Made by a program: the position numbers and the translations under genes. Below are positions 26,203 through 34,988 of a DNA stretch of 39,518 nt, piece by piece (position 1 is the first letter of the stretch; each line of letters opens with the position of its first letter). Source of the stretch: an uncultured Prevotellaceae bacterium (GTDB taxonomy: Bacteria > Bacteroidota > Bacteroidia > Bacteroidales > Bacteroidaceae); contig CACZPU010000023.1 in the NCBI GenBank assembly GCA_902783165.1, positions 1 to 39,518 of the forward strand. The letters run 5' to 3'. The notes under the pieces were generated by a model that was given only the letters and a program-made list of their open reading frames with translations, was not told the DNA's origin and did not search any database.

Positions 26203-29013
26203 ATGAAAAGATTCCTCATCACATGTTGCTGCGTTATGGCAATAGCCGTACAAGCACAGAAAAAACCACTAGACCACTCTGTATACGATTCGTGGCAGAC
26301 TGCAGGGAATATGAGTCTTTCGACAAAAGGGAATGTATTAACATATGAAATAAACCCACAGGAAGGCGATGGACAACTGGTTATTCGGGATATAAAAAAC
26401 AAAAGACAATTGATTATTAACCGTGGTTATCGTGCAAGTATTAGCGACAACGAGCAGACCGTTGTCTGTTTGATAAAGCCACTTTTCAAAGACACCCGAC
26501 AGGCAAAAATAAAAAAGAAGAAAGCCGAAGACATGCCGAAAGACTCACTCGCCATTATCCGCATGAAAGATTTTAATGTAAGTAAGTTCCCTAATGTTTT
26601 GAACTATAAGACAAGCAAACACAACAAGAATGCAATAGCTTTCACTACATCCGACACTACACTTATTCCGAAAAAAGAAAGAAAGAATAAAGACGTTGGC
26701 AAGCCAATGCTTGTTTGCCGTTTCCCAGATGCCAATACGAAAAAGGAACAATTATCGTCTTCCACATTATTATTTATAGACACCGTGCGGCATGTAAGCC
26801 AATTTGCATTTGACAAGACAGGCCAACACATAGCATTGGTTCTGAAAGAAAAGAAAAACAAATCATTAGTGGGTTACTATGATGTGGCTGCCAATAAATT
26901 GAAAATGTCAGCAGACACCGCCGCATTCTATTCACTTCCCAACTTTAACGAAGAAGGCACATCAATACTTTATCTTCAAGCGGCAGATACAATCGATAGC
27001 GGGAGTAAACATTGTCAGCTATTAAGAATAGATTTGAACACCGACAATTCGGCGCCAATAGCCAACTGCCTGATAGGTCTAGATGACATGCAAAATCTCC
27101 CCAATGGTTGGGGGCTGACAGAGAATAGCAACCCTACGTTCAGCCATAACGGACAGCAAATATTTGCAGGAATACAACCACTACAAGCACCAAAAGACAC
27201 AACAATCGTCCCCTTCGAAACTGCCAGCATAGACATATGGAATTACGATGCACCAGAGTTGCCACCAATGACAAAAGTGAATCTTACTAAAGACCTGAAA
27301 CAAACGTTCTTAGCTTCTTATGACAGACAAGCACATCGACTAATACCGCTTTCCACTTCAAAATTCGATATTGTTAGAAAGGTCGACCGTGGCAATGCAG
27401 ACTACGTCTTATCGACAGACAACACAAAAACCATTGTCGAAACCCAATGGAACATGCAAAACGATGTAGATGTATCATTGGTAGATGTGAAAAATGGAGG
27501 AAGAAGCAACATTGCAACGGGGGCTTTTGTACGCGTACAGACATCGCCATTGGGAAAGTATGTCATCTGGTACGATCTGAAAGGACGGAATTGGACTCTT
27601 TATGACGTAAAATCAAAGATTTCAAAAAACATCACAGAGAACATTCATGTGAATTTCTGGTATGAAGAAGATGACCATCCAATGATTCCAGAGCCATACG
27701 GTATCGCAGGTTGGACACAAGACGACCAAGATGTGTTGCTTTACGACCACTATGACATCTGGAAAATATCAACAGGTGACGGAAAAGCAATAAACCTGAC
27801 TGACGGCAATGGTAGACGGACAAAATGCACTTACCGTTATATACCAACAAAAGACCAAACAGAAGAACCCTTCATTCGGAATGATGAGACAATCATGCTA
27901 AGTGTTTTCAACAACATTACCAAAGAAAATGGCCTTGCCACTGTGAATGTGGCAAAAGCCGCTGCGCCCAAGATAGCAGCACTTGGAGGCTACACTTATG
28001 GAAACCCACAGAAAGCTAAAGACGCAGAGGTATATGCATACACCAAGGGAAACTTCCAGTGCCCCAACGACATATATTTGACCTACACACCTGGGCGACG
28101 GGAGCAGAAGCTCACAAGCATTAACCCCCAACAAAAGGATTATAACTGGGGAACTGTTGAATTATTTCACTGGAATGCCTTCGATGGAACACAATTGGAC
28201 GGACTGCTCTACAAACCAGAAGATTTTGACCCGACAAAGAAATATCCAGTAATGATTTATTTCTACGAGAAACGTTCCGAAAGTATGTATAACTACATTA
28301 TGCCCCAGCCAAGCTGGTCGACAGTAAACCTTGCCTTTTATTGTTCACGTGGATATATAGTGTTTGTACCAGACATCGTCTACCATGCAGGAACGCCGGG
28401 CGAAAGTGCGTACAATTGTATTGTGAGCGGCGCTGAGGCTCTGGCTAGAAATACCTGGGTGGACAAAGACAACATGGCTATTCAAGGACAGAGTTGGGGA
28501 GGGTATCAAGTAGCCTATCTGATTACGCGTACCAACATGTTTAAGGCAGCTGGGGCAGGCGCTCCCGTGGCCAACATGACAAGTGCTTATGGTGGCATTC
28601 GCTGGCAGACGGGAATGAGTCGCCAGTTCCAATATGAGCAGTCACAAAGCCGAATTGGCAGGGATTTGTGGAATGGTGTGGAATTATACATGGAGAACTC
28701 TCCATTGTTCAAACTTCCTCATGTAAGTACTCCTGTACTCATCATGCATAACGACAACGATGGAGCTGTTCCATGGTACCAAGGTATCGAGATGTTTATG
28801 GGACTACGCCGACTGGGCAAACCAGCATGGCTCTTGGAATACAACAATGAGGAGCACAACTTGAAGGAACGGCGTAACCGCAAAGATTTGACCATCCGTC
28901 TTCAGCAGTTCTTCGACCACTATCTCAAGAATGCCCCTATGCCAGCATGGATGAAGAATGGTGTACCTACAAGCCGCAAGGGAGAATATTTCGGCTTTGA
29001 ATATGTCGAATGA
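26203..29013 (+). CDS. Secreted S9 family prolyl-oligopeptidase/dipeptidyl-peptidase-like enzyme
   Basis: Periplasmic serine peptidase, 936 aa. The signal peptide is MKRFLITCCCVMAIAVQAQ. Residues of about 25-650 form a WD/propeller-like domain of repeated beta segments. The C-terminal alpha/beta-hydrolase domain holds the triad: Ser764 in GQSWGGY, Asp853 in HNDNDGAVPW and His885 in NNEEHNLKER. The long N-terminal domain and the size set it apart from classic DPP IV; it belongs to the Bacteroidetes S9 group often annotated as prolyl oligopeptidase family. It probably takes part in peptide use, as expected of an amino-acid or peptide consuming gut or oral organism. It stands alone and ends at a strong shared terminator. 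Confidence 0.92.
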   Translation: MKRFLITCCCVMAIAVQAQKKPLDHSVYDSWQTAGNMSLSTKGNVLTYEINPQEGDGQLVIRDIKNKRQLIINRGYRASISDNEQTVVCLIKPLFKDTRQAKIKKKKAEDMPKDSLAIIRMKDFNVSKFPNVLNYKTSKHNKNAIAFTTSDTTLIPKKERKNKDVGKPMLVCRFPDANTKKEQLSSSTLLFIDTVRHVSQFAFDKTGQHIALVLKEKKNKSLVGYYDVAANKLKMSADTAAFYSLPNFNEEGTSILYLQAADTIDSGSKHCQLLRIDLNTDNSAPIANCLIGLDDMQNLPNGWGLTENSNPTFSHNGQQIFAGIQPLQAPKDTTIVPFETASIDIWNYDAPELPPMTKVNLTKDLKQTFLASYDRQAHRLIPLSTSKFDIVRKVDRGNADYVLSTDNTKTIVETQWNMQNDVDVSLVDVKNGGRSNIATGAFVRVQTSPLGKYVIWYDLKGRNWTLYDVKSKISKNITENIHVNFWYEEDDHPMIPEPYGIAGWTQDDQDVLLYDHYDIWKISTGDGKAINLTDGNGRRTKCTYRYIPTKDQTEEPFIRNDETIMLSVFNNITKENGLATVNVAKAAAPKIAALGGYTYGNPQKAKDAEVYAYTKGNFQCPNDIYLTYTPGRREQKLTSINPQQKDYNWGTVELFHWNAFDGTQLDGLLYKPEDFDPTKKYPVMIYFYEKRSESMYNYIMPQPSWSTVNLAFYCSRGYIVFVPDIVYHAGTPGESAYNCIVSGAEALARNTWVDKDNMAIQGQSWGGYQVAYLITRTNMFKAAGAGAPVANMTSAYGGIRWQTGMSRQFQYEQSQSRIGRDLWNGVELYMENSPLFKLPHVSTPVLIMHNDNDGAVPWYQGIEMFMGLRRLGKPAWLLEYNNEEHNLKERRNRKDLTIRLQQFFDHYLKNAPMPAWMKNGVPTSRKGEYFGFEYVE

Positions 29014-29043
29014 AACCAAAGAAAGAGAATCTCTTAAAAAAAG

Positions 29044-29076
29044 AAAAGGTGCTGTTCCATTATAACAGCACCTTTT
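29044..29076. terminator. Bidirectional terminator between convergent genes
   Basis: AAAAGGTGCTGTT (29044-29056) and AACAGCACCTTTT (29064-29076) form a perfect 13-bp stem with a 7-nt loop and A/T-rich flanks on both sides. It serves the S9 gene on the plus strand. On the minus strand its right arm lies inside the last codons (K-V-L-L) of the WG-repeat gene and the loop contains that gene's stop codon. Confidence 0.85.
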
Positions 29077-29710
29077 CCTTTCCTTTCTTTGCTTCGAAAT
29101 AGGGTGGCTCATCGCGCAACTGAATGTCATCGTAGATGAAATCAGCAACCACCGTATCATTCCTGTCAGGCAGCACCAGACCCATCTTTCCGTTCTTCTG
29201 GGCTATGATGGGCATCATCACCAAATCATCCACATAAACATAGCACGTGCGTATGAAATCATACTGAGGTTTAAGAAGAATGTTGCCCTTATGGTCACGA
29301 ATACCAAACTTACCATCCACTTCTATCACCTCATGGTATTGAATGTATTTATCATAGATGCGGTTCAGGTAATATTCCATTTTCTGTTTGTTGTTCACAA
29401 GGTGAAGCATGTAGTCGAAGGTGTCACAATAATTGGCAATTGCACGTGCCAAAACTAACTTAAAGTCCAACCCTCTGATAGCTTTCCTATTTAAATCTAT
29501 ATATCTGGCTATAGCTTCTTCCTTTTCGGCAACGGTAAGGCCGGATAGTTTTTCTTCAAACTTTTCCATAATGCACTTCCTGCCTGACATACCCTTTATG
29601 TAACGATGAATCTGGCGCGACATCTCCGCGCAAACGAACTTGTCAATCTGCTGCACCTCAATGCTGTCAACATACAAGTCGTTAAAATTCTCTTGTGTAA
29701 TCCTTCCCAT
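29060..29710 (-). CDS. WG-repeat-like protein of unknown function
   Basis: Cytoplasmic protein of 216 aa from ATG 29710 (MGRITQENFNDLY), which has GAGAG about 8 nt upstream; the frame could also open at TTG 29740. There is no signal peptide. The first 130 residues are helical and charged. The C-terminal part has two units like WG repeats: VDGKFGIRDHKGNILLKPQY-DFI and NGKMGLVLPDRNDTVVADFI-YDDI, in which the usual Trp-Gly is Phe-Gly or Met-Gly. I do not recognise the family. It has its own promoter and is convergent with the S9 gene, sharing its terminator, so it is probably monocistronic. Confidence 0.75.
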   Translation of the reverse strand: MGRITQENFNDLYVDSIEVQQIDKFVCAEMSRQIHRYIKGMSGRKCIMEKFEEKLSGLTVAEKEEAIARYIDLNRKAIRGLDFKLVLARAIANYCDTFDYMLHLVNNKQKMEYYLNRIYDKYIQYHEVIEVDGKFGIRDHKGNILLKPQYDFIRTCYVYVDDLVMMPIIAQKNGKMGLVLPDRNDTVVADFIYDDIQLRDEPPYFEAKKGKEKVLL

Positions 29711-29791
29711 GGCTGTTCTCTCTTTATTATCGGCATACAAAACAGAACTTTAGCATATTCTTTTTCAGACTGCCGCAAAAATGATATAGGG

Positions 29792-29822
29792 CAAAGGTAC
29801 TCATTTTTCCCGAAACAACAAA
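29792..29822 (-). promoter_or_regulatory. Promoter of the WG-repeat-like gene
   Basis: On the minus strand TTTG (29819-29822), 19 nt, TACCTTTG (29792-29799). The expected start is near 29785, giving a leader of about 75 nt. Confidence 0.7.
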
Positions 29823-29879
29823 ATATGAAACCATAAGATTTCCGTTTTATGTTGTTTTTGTTGAAAAAAAGTAAAAATA

Positions 29880-29911
29880 CTTGTTTGTCTCATCTTATTT
29901 GTTTATCTTAG
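29880..29911 (+). promoter_or_regulatory. Possible promoter of the mannose-1-phosphate guanylyltransferase gene
   Basis: CTTG (29880-29883), 20 nt, TATCTTAG (29904-29911), one mismatch from TAnnTTTG. The leader would be about 20 nt. It is divergent from the promoter at 29792-29822. Confidence 0.45.
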
Positions 29912-29936
29912 TGCCGTAAATCTATACATCTCATCT

Positions 29937-31031
29937 ATGATTAATAAAAACAACGACAACTATTGTGTTATCTTAGCTGGCGGAAAAGGTAGAAGACTTT
30001 GGCCATGTAGCCGTGAAAAACATCCCAAACAGTTTTTGGATTTCTTTTCAACAGGAAGAACTCTTCTACAAGCTACTTTCGACCGGGTAAGCCAAATCAT
30101 ACCCATAGAGAACATATATGTGAGCACTAATCATGTCTATGCCCACTATGTGTTGGAACAGTTGCCGGAAATCCCAAGCGAGAATGTGCTGAGCGAACCT
30201 ATCCATCGCAACACAGCTCCTAGTGTGGCATGGGCAACCTACCGAATTTACCACCGAAACGAGAATGCTCGCATGATGGTGATTCCAAGCGACCAGACTG
30301 TGATAAGGGAAGACTTGTTTCAAGAGGATGTCGTTGCCGGATTGGATTTAGTATCAGAAAAAGACCAGATACTTACCTTAGGTGTGCTGCCTACAAGGCC
30401 TGAACCAGGCTATGGATACATCCAAATCGGCGAACCTGTAAGAGACGGATATATTTACAAGGTGAAATCCGTGACCGAGAAGCCCGACCGCCAGTTTGCA
30501 CAAATGTTTATTGACAGTGGTGAGTTTTATTGGAATACCGGTATTTACATTGCAAACGTAAAAAACATGCGGTTATGTATGCACAGAATATTCCCTGCCA
30601 TTTTGCGTAAAATCGATGACGTCGCAAAACAAATTACGCTGAAAGACGAGTTATTATTCATAGAAGAAAATTTCCCCTTATATCCAAATATATCCATAGA
30701 CAGAGGACTTCTTGAAAACAATCAAGACGTTTACATCATGAAATGCAATTTTGGATGGGCCGATTTGGGCATGTGGCATTCCATCTACGAAGGAATGCGA
30801 AAGAGCGATAACGATAATGTTATCATCGGTTCGAATGTCATCACAGAAGACTGTACGGGAAACATTATCAAACTACCAAAAGATCACTTAGGCGTGATTA
30901 ATGGACTTGATGGTTATATTGTAGCAGAAACAGACAAAGTATTACTCATTTGCAAAAAAGGAGATTCGTCAGCACTCATCCGCAAATACATCAATGAGGT
31001 GCAACTTAAATATGGAGAGAATTTCATCTGA
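29937..31031 (+). CDS. manC: Mannose-1-phosphate guanylyltransferase
   Basis: Makes GDP-mannose from GTP and mannose 1-phosphate for polysaccharide and glycoprotein synthesis; cytoplasmic, 364 aa. The nucleotidyltransferase signature is at the N-terminus (LAGGKGRRLWPCSREKHPKQ). Also seen are EPIHRNTAPSVAWA, MMVIPSDQTV, EPGYGYIQIG, VTEKPD, FYWNTGIYI and the metal/sugar site NFGWADLGMWHSIYEG. The protein stops after a short left-handed helix region and lacks the C-terminal phosphomannose isomerase domain of two-domain ManC/AlgA enzymes, as usual in Bacteroidetes. No other sugar-nucleotide genes are next to it. A dyad at 31059-31100 follows. Confidence 0.94.
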   Translation: MINKNNDNYCVILAGGKGRRLWPCSREKHPKQFLDFFSTGRTLLQATFDRVSQIIPIENIYVSTNHVYAHYVLEQLPEIPSENVLSEPIHRNTAPSVAWATYRIYHRNENARMMVIPSDQTVIREDLFQEDVVAGLDLVSEKDQILTLGVLPTRPEPGYGYIQIGEPVRDGYIYKVKSVTEKPDRQFAQMFIDSGEFYWNTGIYIANVKNMRLCMHRIFPAILRKIDDVAKQITLKDELLFIEENFPLYPNISIDRGLLENNQDVYIMKCNFGWADLGMWHSIYEGMRKSDNDNVIIGSNVITEDCTGNIIKLPKDHLGVINGLDGYIVAETDKVLLICKKGDSSALIRKYINEVQLKYGENFI

Positions 31032-31058
31032 CGAGAGATATTATTAATAAAAGGATTT

Positions 31059-31100
31059 CTTAAGCAATGTTTCATTTAATAATGATGAAACATGTTTAAG
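31059..31100 (+). repeat. Inverted repeat after the guanylyltransferase gene
   Basis: ATGTTTCAT (31067-31075) and ATGAAACAT (31085-31093) form a perfect 9-bp stem. It is extended after a small internal loop by CTTAA/TTAAG (31059-31063 and 31096-31100). No T-run follows, so it is either a weak terminator for the upstream gene or a binding site ahead of the M16 protease promoter. Confidence 0.45.
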
Positions 31101-31179
31101 AATTGCCTTATTTCGCAATGATAAGTTTAAAAAAAATTAAATGTTATCTTTCATATTCCCCTTTAATTCATGATTGGCG

Positions 31180-31187
31180 TATATTTG
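31180..31187 (+). promoter_or_regulatory. Probable -7 element of the M16 protease gene
   Basis: TATATTTG matches TAnnTTTG and would start transcription near 31193, 18 nt before the ATG. The -33 region has no clear TTTG. Confidence 0.5.
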
Positions 31188-31210
31188 TACGAAAATTCAA
31201 TATTTAATTT

Positions 31211-34024
31211 ATGAAAATCAAACATCTTTTAATCATTGCATTGCTTGCTTTTACGGGCAATGCTGTGGCTCAAATGACAATGCCACCACTTCCTGTTGAC
31301 AAGGATGTGAAAATTGGAAAACTCGACAACGGACTGACTTACTACATCCGTTACAACAACTGGCCCGAAAACCGTGCAGAGTTCTATATCGCTCAGCGCG
31401 TGGGATCTATTCAAGAAAATGACGACCAGCGTGGCTTGGCACACTTCCTAGAGCACATGTGTTTCAATGGTACCAACAATTTCCCCGGAAATGGTGTGAT
31501 TCGCTATTGTGAGAGCATCGGTGTACAGTTTGGAGGCGATTTGAATGCTTACACCAGCATTGACCGCACTGTTTATAATATTTCGAATGTTCCAACCACA
31601 CGTAAAAGCATACAAGATAGTTGTCTGCTGATTCTGCACGACTGGGCAGACGGACTGATTCTTGACCCAGAAGAGATTGACAAAGAGCGCGGAGTTATCC
31701 ATGAAGAATGGCGTATGCGTTCAAGCGCACAACAGCGAATGATGGAGCGCAGCCTTCCAAAGCTCTATCCCAACAGCAAGTACGGACAACGTATGCCTAT
31801 CGGATTGATGGAGATTGTTGACAATTTCAAGCCACAAACCCTGCGCGACTACTATGAAAAATGGTATCGTCCTGACAATCAAGCTATCATAGTTGTAGGT
31901 GATGTGGATGTTAACTATATTGAGAACAAAATCAAGGAGATGTTTGGTGGCATTAAGATGCCAGAAAATCCCGCTCCTGTTGTTGACGAATTGGTACCAG
32001 ACAATGACACGCCCATCTATGTTATAGAAAAAGACAAAGAGCAGAAAACCAATGTGGCCCAAGTGTTGTTCAAGCACGAAGTGTTCCCTGATTCATTAAA
32101 GAACACCGTTGCCTATATTCTAAACAACTACATCAAGAACAGTGCTATGAGCATGCTCAACCAACGTATGGCTGAATACGCACAACAACCAGACTGCCCT
32201 TATGTTGGTGCTGAGGCTTCTGATGGAACATATATCTTCTCCAAGACTATGGATGCCTTCTCTGTAGGCGCCGTACCTAAAGAGGGTAAACTCGAAGCAT
32301 CCCTCGCGGCAGCCTTGAAAGAAGCGCGCCGTGCCGCCGAGTTTGGATTTACCGCCACAGAATATCAGCGTTTCAAGTCCAACTTTGAGAGTTCTCTCGA
32401 CAAAATGTACAGCAACAAAGACAAGCGTACAAATGGACAGTTCGTGAACGAATATGTCGAGAACTATTTGTCGAAATCACCCATCCCATCGTTAGACGAC
32501 GAGTATATGCTGATGAAACAGCTTATCCCGAACATTCCTCTGGATGTTATCAACCAGTATATGAAGGAATTGGTTCCTGAAGCAGATAAGAACATGGTGG
32601 TATTGACAATGCTCAACGAGAAAGAAGGCAATACCTATCCCACAGAAGTTTCTTTGAAAAAAGCTATCGACGAAGCACGTGCAGAAAAGCTTACAGCCTA
32701 TGTGGACAATGTCAAGGATGAGCCACTGATGACTGAATTGCCCAAGCCAGGTGCCATTATCGAAACCAAGAACAGCGACAAGTTCGACTATAAGACACTT
32801 ACACTGAGCAATGGAGTGAAGGTGGTTCTGAAGAAAACCGACTTCAAGAAAGACCAAGTTTCACTCGCTGGTAGCAGCGATGGAGGTTCTTCGCTCTATG
32901 GAGAGAAAGATATGGTTAACATTGGCATGTTCAATAGTGCTATTGAAACATGCGGTCTTGGCAACTTCTCCTGCACTGAACTCCAGAAAGCACTTGCAGG
33001 AAAGATTGCCAATGCCAGCATTCAGCTAACCGACCGTAAGCAAGTTGTTTCAGGAAGTTCCACTCCAAAGGACATGGAGACTATGTTCCAGCTCATCTGG
33101 CTCTATTTCAACAACGTAAAAAAAGACCAGAAAATGTTCGACAACCTAATGAATGGTTTGGAGTTACAATTGAAGAACAGAGCACTGGATCCTCAACAAG
33201 CTTTCTCCGACTCACTAACAGCTACACTCTACAACCACAACAAGTGGATGAAACCGATGGAGCTGAAGGACCTCAAGAAAGTGAATCTCGATCGTATCCT
33301 TCAAATTGCAAAGGAGCGTTTTACCTATGTTGACGGATACACATTCACCATTATCGGTAACTTCGAAGAAAATGAAATCCGCCCACTTATCGCACGCTAT
33401 CTTGGTTCTTTGCCTGTGAAAGGTGAGATTAAGAAGGGTCACAAACTTGCAGATATTGTGAAGGGAAATGTAAAGAATAACTTCAAGCGCAAGATGGAAA
33501 CTCCAACTGCCTTGGCTGTAATGATTTGGACCAACAAAGATATGGAGCATAACCTGCAGAACAGTGTTCGCGCAAGCATCGCTGGACAGGTGCTAAGCAT
33601 GATTTATCTAAAGAAAATCCGCGAGGATGCTGGAGCAGCTTACTCTGTGGGAGCAAGTGGGCAGTTCCAACGTGGTGAGGACGAGAAACTGGCCATGATT
33701 CAGGCTCAGTGTCCAATGAAGCCAGAGATGGCAGATGTTGCACTGAAGATTATGGACGAAGAAGTGAACAACCTTACAAAGAGTTGCGATGCAGATATGC
33801 TCACAAAGGTGAAGGAATATATGCTTAAGAACGCAGACGATGCTGCCAAGACCAATGACTATTGGAGTGGCATCATCACAACTTATCGCAAATTCGGCCT
33901 TGACTTCCACACCGACTACAAGAAGACTATCGAGGCTCAAACTCCAGAAGGAATTTGCCAATTCATGAAAGAGTTCCTGAAGGCTGGCAACAAGGTAGAA
34001 GTTACCATGATGCCTCTAGAATAA
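31211..34024 (+). CDS. Secreted M16 family zinc metalloprotease (two-domain)
   Basis: Pitrilysin-type protease, 937 aa, with the signal peptide MKIKHLLIIALLAFTGNAVAQ. The inverted zinc motif H-x-x-E-H is His78-Phe-Leu-Glu81-His82 in LAHFLEHMCFNGTNNFPG, and the downstream Glu pair is in RGVIHEEWRM (residues 165-166). The second, non-catalytic M16 half covers about 520-937, with GSSDGGSSLYGEKDMVNIG and the late REDAGAAYSVGASG, which binds substrate termini in this family. It probably degrades peptides in the periplasm. It is a single-gene unit, with a promoter element before it and a strong terminator after it. Confidence 0.94.
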   Translation: MKIKHLLIIALLAFTGNAVAQMTMPPLPVDKDVKIGKLDNGLTYYIRYNNWPENRAEFYIAQRVGSIQENDDQRGLAHFLEHMCFNGTNNFPGNGVIRYCESIGVQFGGDLNAYTSIDRTVYNISNVPTTRKSIQDSCLLILHDWADGLILDPEEIDKERGVIHEEWRMRSSAQQRMMERSLPKLYPNSKYGQRMPIGLMEIVDNFKPQTLRDYYEKWYRPDNQAIIVVGDVDVNYIENKIKEMFGGIKMPENPAPVVDELVPDNDTPIYVIEKDKEQKTNVAQVLFKHEVFPDSLKNTVAYILNNYIKNSAMSMLNQRMAEYAQQPDCPYVGAEASDGTYIFSKTMDAFSVGAVPKEGKLEASLAAALKEARRAAEFGFTATEYQRFKSNFESSLDKMYSNKDKRTNGQFVNEYVENYLSKSPIPSLDDEYMLMKQLIPNIPLDVINQYMKELVPEADKNMVVLTMLNEKEGNTYPTEVSLKKAIDEARAEKLTAYVDNVKDEPLMTELPKPGAIIETKNSDKFDYKTLTLSNGVKVVLKKTDFKKDQVSLAGSSDGGSSLYGEKDMVNIGMFNSAIETCGLGNFSCTELQKALAGKIANASIQLTDRKQVVSGSSTPKDMETMFQLIWLYFNNVKKDQKMFDNLMNGLELQLKNRALDPQQAFSDSLTATLYNHNKWMKPMELKDLKKVNLDRILQIAKERFTYVDGYTFTIIGNFEENEIRPLIARYLGSLPVKGEIKKGHKLADIVKGNVKNNFKRKMETPTALAVMIWTNKDMEHNLQNSVRASIAGQVLSMIYLKKIREDAGAAYSVGASGQFQRGEDEKLAMIQAQCPMKPEMADVALKIMDEEVNNLTKSCDADMLTKVKEYMLKNADDAAKTNDYWSGIITTYRKFGLDFHTDYKKTIEAQTPEGICQFMKEFLKAGNKVEVTMMPLE

Positions 34025-34049
34025 TATCAAATTATAATTATTCTATAGA

Positions 34050-34092
34050 AAAGAGAACGGGAGCTTGGATAATTCCCGTTCTCTTTCTTTTT
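34050..34092 (+). terminator. Intrinsic terminator of the M16 protease gene
   Basis: AAAGAGAACGGGA (34050-34062) pairs perfectly over 13 bp with TCCCGTTCTCTTT (34074-34086), followed by CTTTTT. It begins 25 nt after the stop codon. Confidence 0.9.
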
Positions 34093-34308
34093 ACACCCTA
34101 AACAATAGGCGACCACATCTATGCAAAATCACACTCTTTCATGTGGGATTATATAGCAAAACATCAATTACTACTCAACGATTAATAATCTTTCTCGTTA
34201 CAACATCAAAGTAAATATTCAGAGAAACTCTATTCTTTTTTGAAGCGAAAAAATATGAATTATCCTTAATAATATAACACAAATGCGGCTTAAACGAGAA
34301 AATATCTC

Positions 34309-34316
34309 TACTTTTG
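34309..34316 (+). promoter_or_regulatory. -7 element directly before the DUF4294 start codon
   Basis: TACTTTTG matches TAnnTTTG and ends five bases before the ATG at 34322, so transcription would begin at or next to the start codon. The -33 region (near 34285) lacks TTTG. The stretch from the M16 terminator to here (34093-34308) shows no gene or other clear signal. Confidence 0.5.
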
Positions 34317-34321
34317 CAATA

Positions 34322-34960
34322 ATGAAACAGTTTCTTCTTTTCATATTTCTATCATTGCCTTGCTGTTTGCTGGCACAAAATGAACGAGCAGCACATGTCA
34401 AACCAGAGGACAGAAAGGTTGACATGGACAATCCCACGTTCGTGCCGATGGTTAAAGTGAGCAAGGTGGATTATGAAGGAGACAGCATACAATATGTAGA
34501 ACTGAACAAAATATATGTGTTCCCACAAGCACAATTCAGTAGCGCAAGGCAGCGGCAAGCATACAATCGATTGGTATACAATGTGAAGAAAGTGCTTCCC
34601 ATTGCAAAAGAAGTGAATCATATAATCATAGAAACAGGTGACTTCTTACAAACTCTTCCTGACAAGCGAGCAAGAGATGAGCACATGAAACTCGTTGAAG
34701 CCAGCATCAAAAAACAATATACTCCTCGAATGAAAAAGCTGACTTATTCCCAAGGAAAGCTGCTCATTAAACTCGTTTACCGCGAATGTAACAGTTCTAG
34801 TTACGAACTGATTCAAGCATTCTTGGGACCGGTACGAGCAGGTATATGGCAGGCTTTCGCATGGGCCTTTGGTGCAAGTCTTACAAAAAAATACGATGCA
34901 GAAGGCATTGACAGACTTACAGAACGAATTGTCCTGCAGGTTGAAGCAGGACAATTATAA
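34322..34960 (+). CDS. DUF4294 family secreted protein
   Basis: 212 aa from ATG 34322. The start is set by the signal peptide MKQFLLFIFLSLPCCLLAQ; a longer frame begins at 34283 but would place 13 non-signal residues first and overlap the promoter. The conserved DUF4294 core spans about residues 50-205: KIYVFPQAQFSSARQRQAYN, RLVYNVKKVLPIAKEVN, MKKLTYSQGKLLIKLVYREC and the end region LGPVRAGIWQAFAWAFGASL. The family is found in Bacteroidetes and has no established function. The mRNA may be leaderless. It is convergent with the acyl-CoA ligase gene, with 28 nt between them. Confidence 0.88.
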   Translation: MKQFLLFIFLSLPCCLLAQNERAAHVKPEDRKVDMDNPTFVPMVKVSKVDYEGDSIQYVELNKIYVFPQAQFSSARQRQAYNRLVYNVKKVLPIAKEVNHIIIETGDFLQTLPDKRARDEHMKLVEASIKKQYTPRMKKLTYSQGKLLIKLVYRECNSSSYELIQAFLGPVRAGIWQAFAWAFGASLTKKYDAEGIDRLTERIVLQVEAGQL

Positions 34961-34988
34961 GAGGAAAAAGCAAATTTTAAGTTATATT

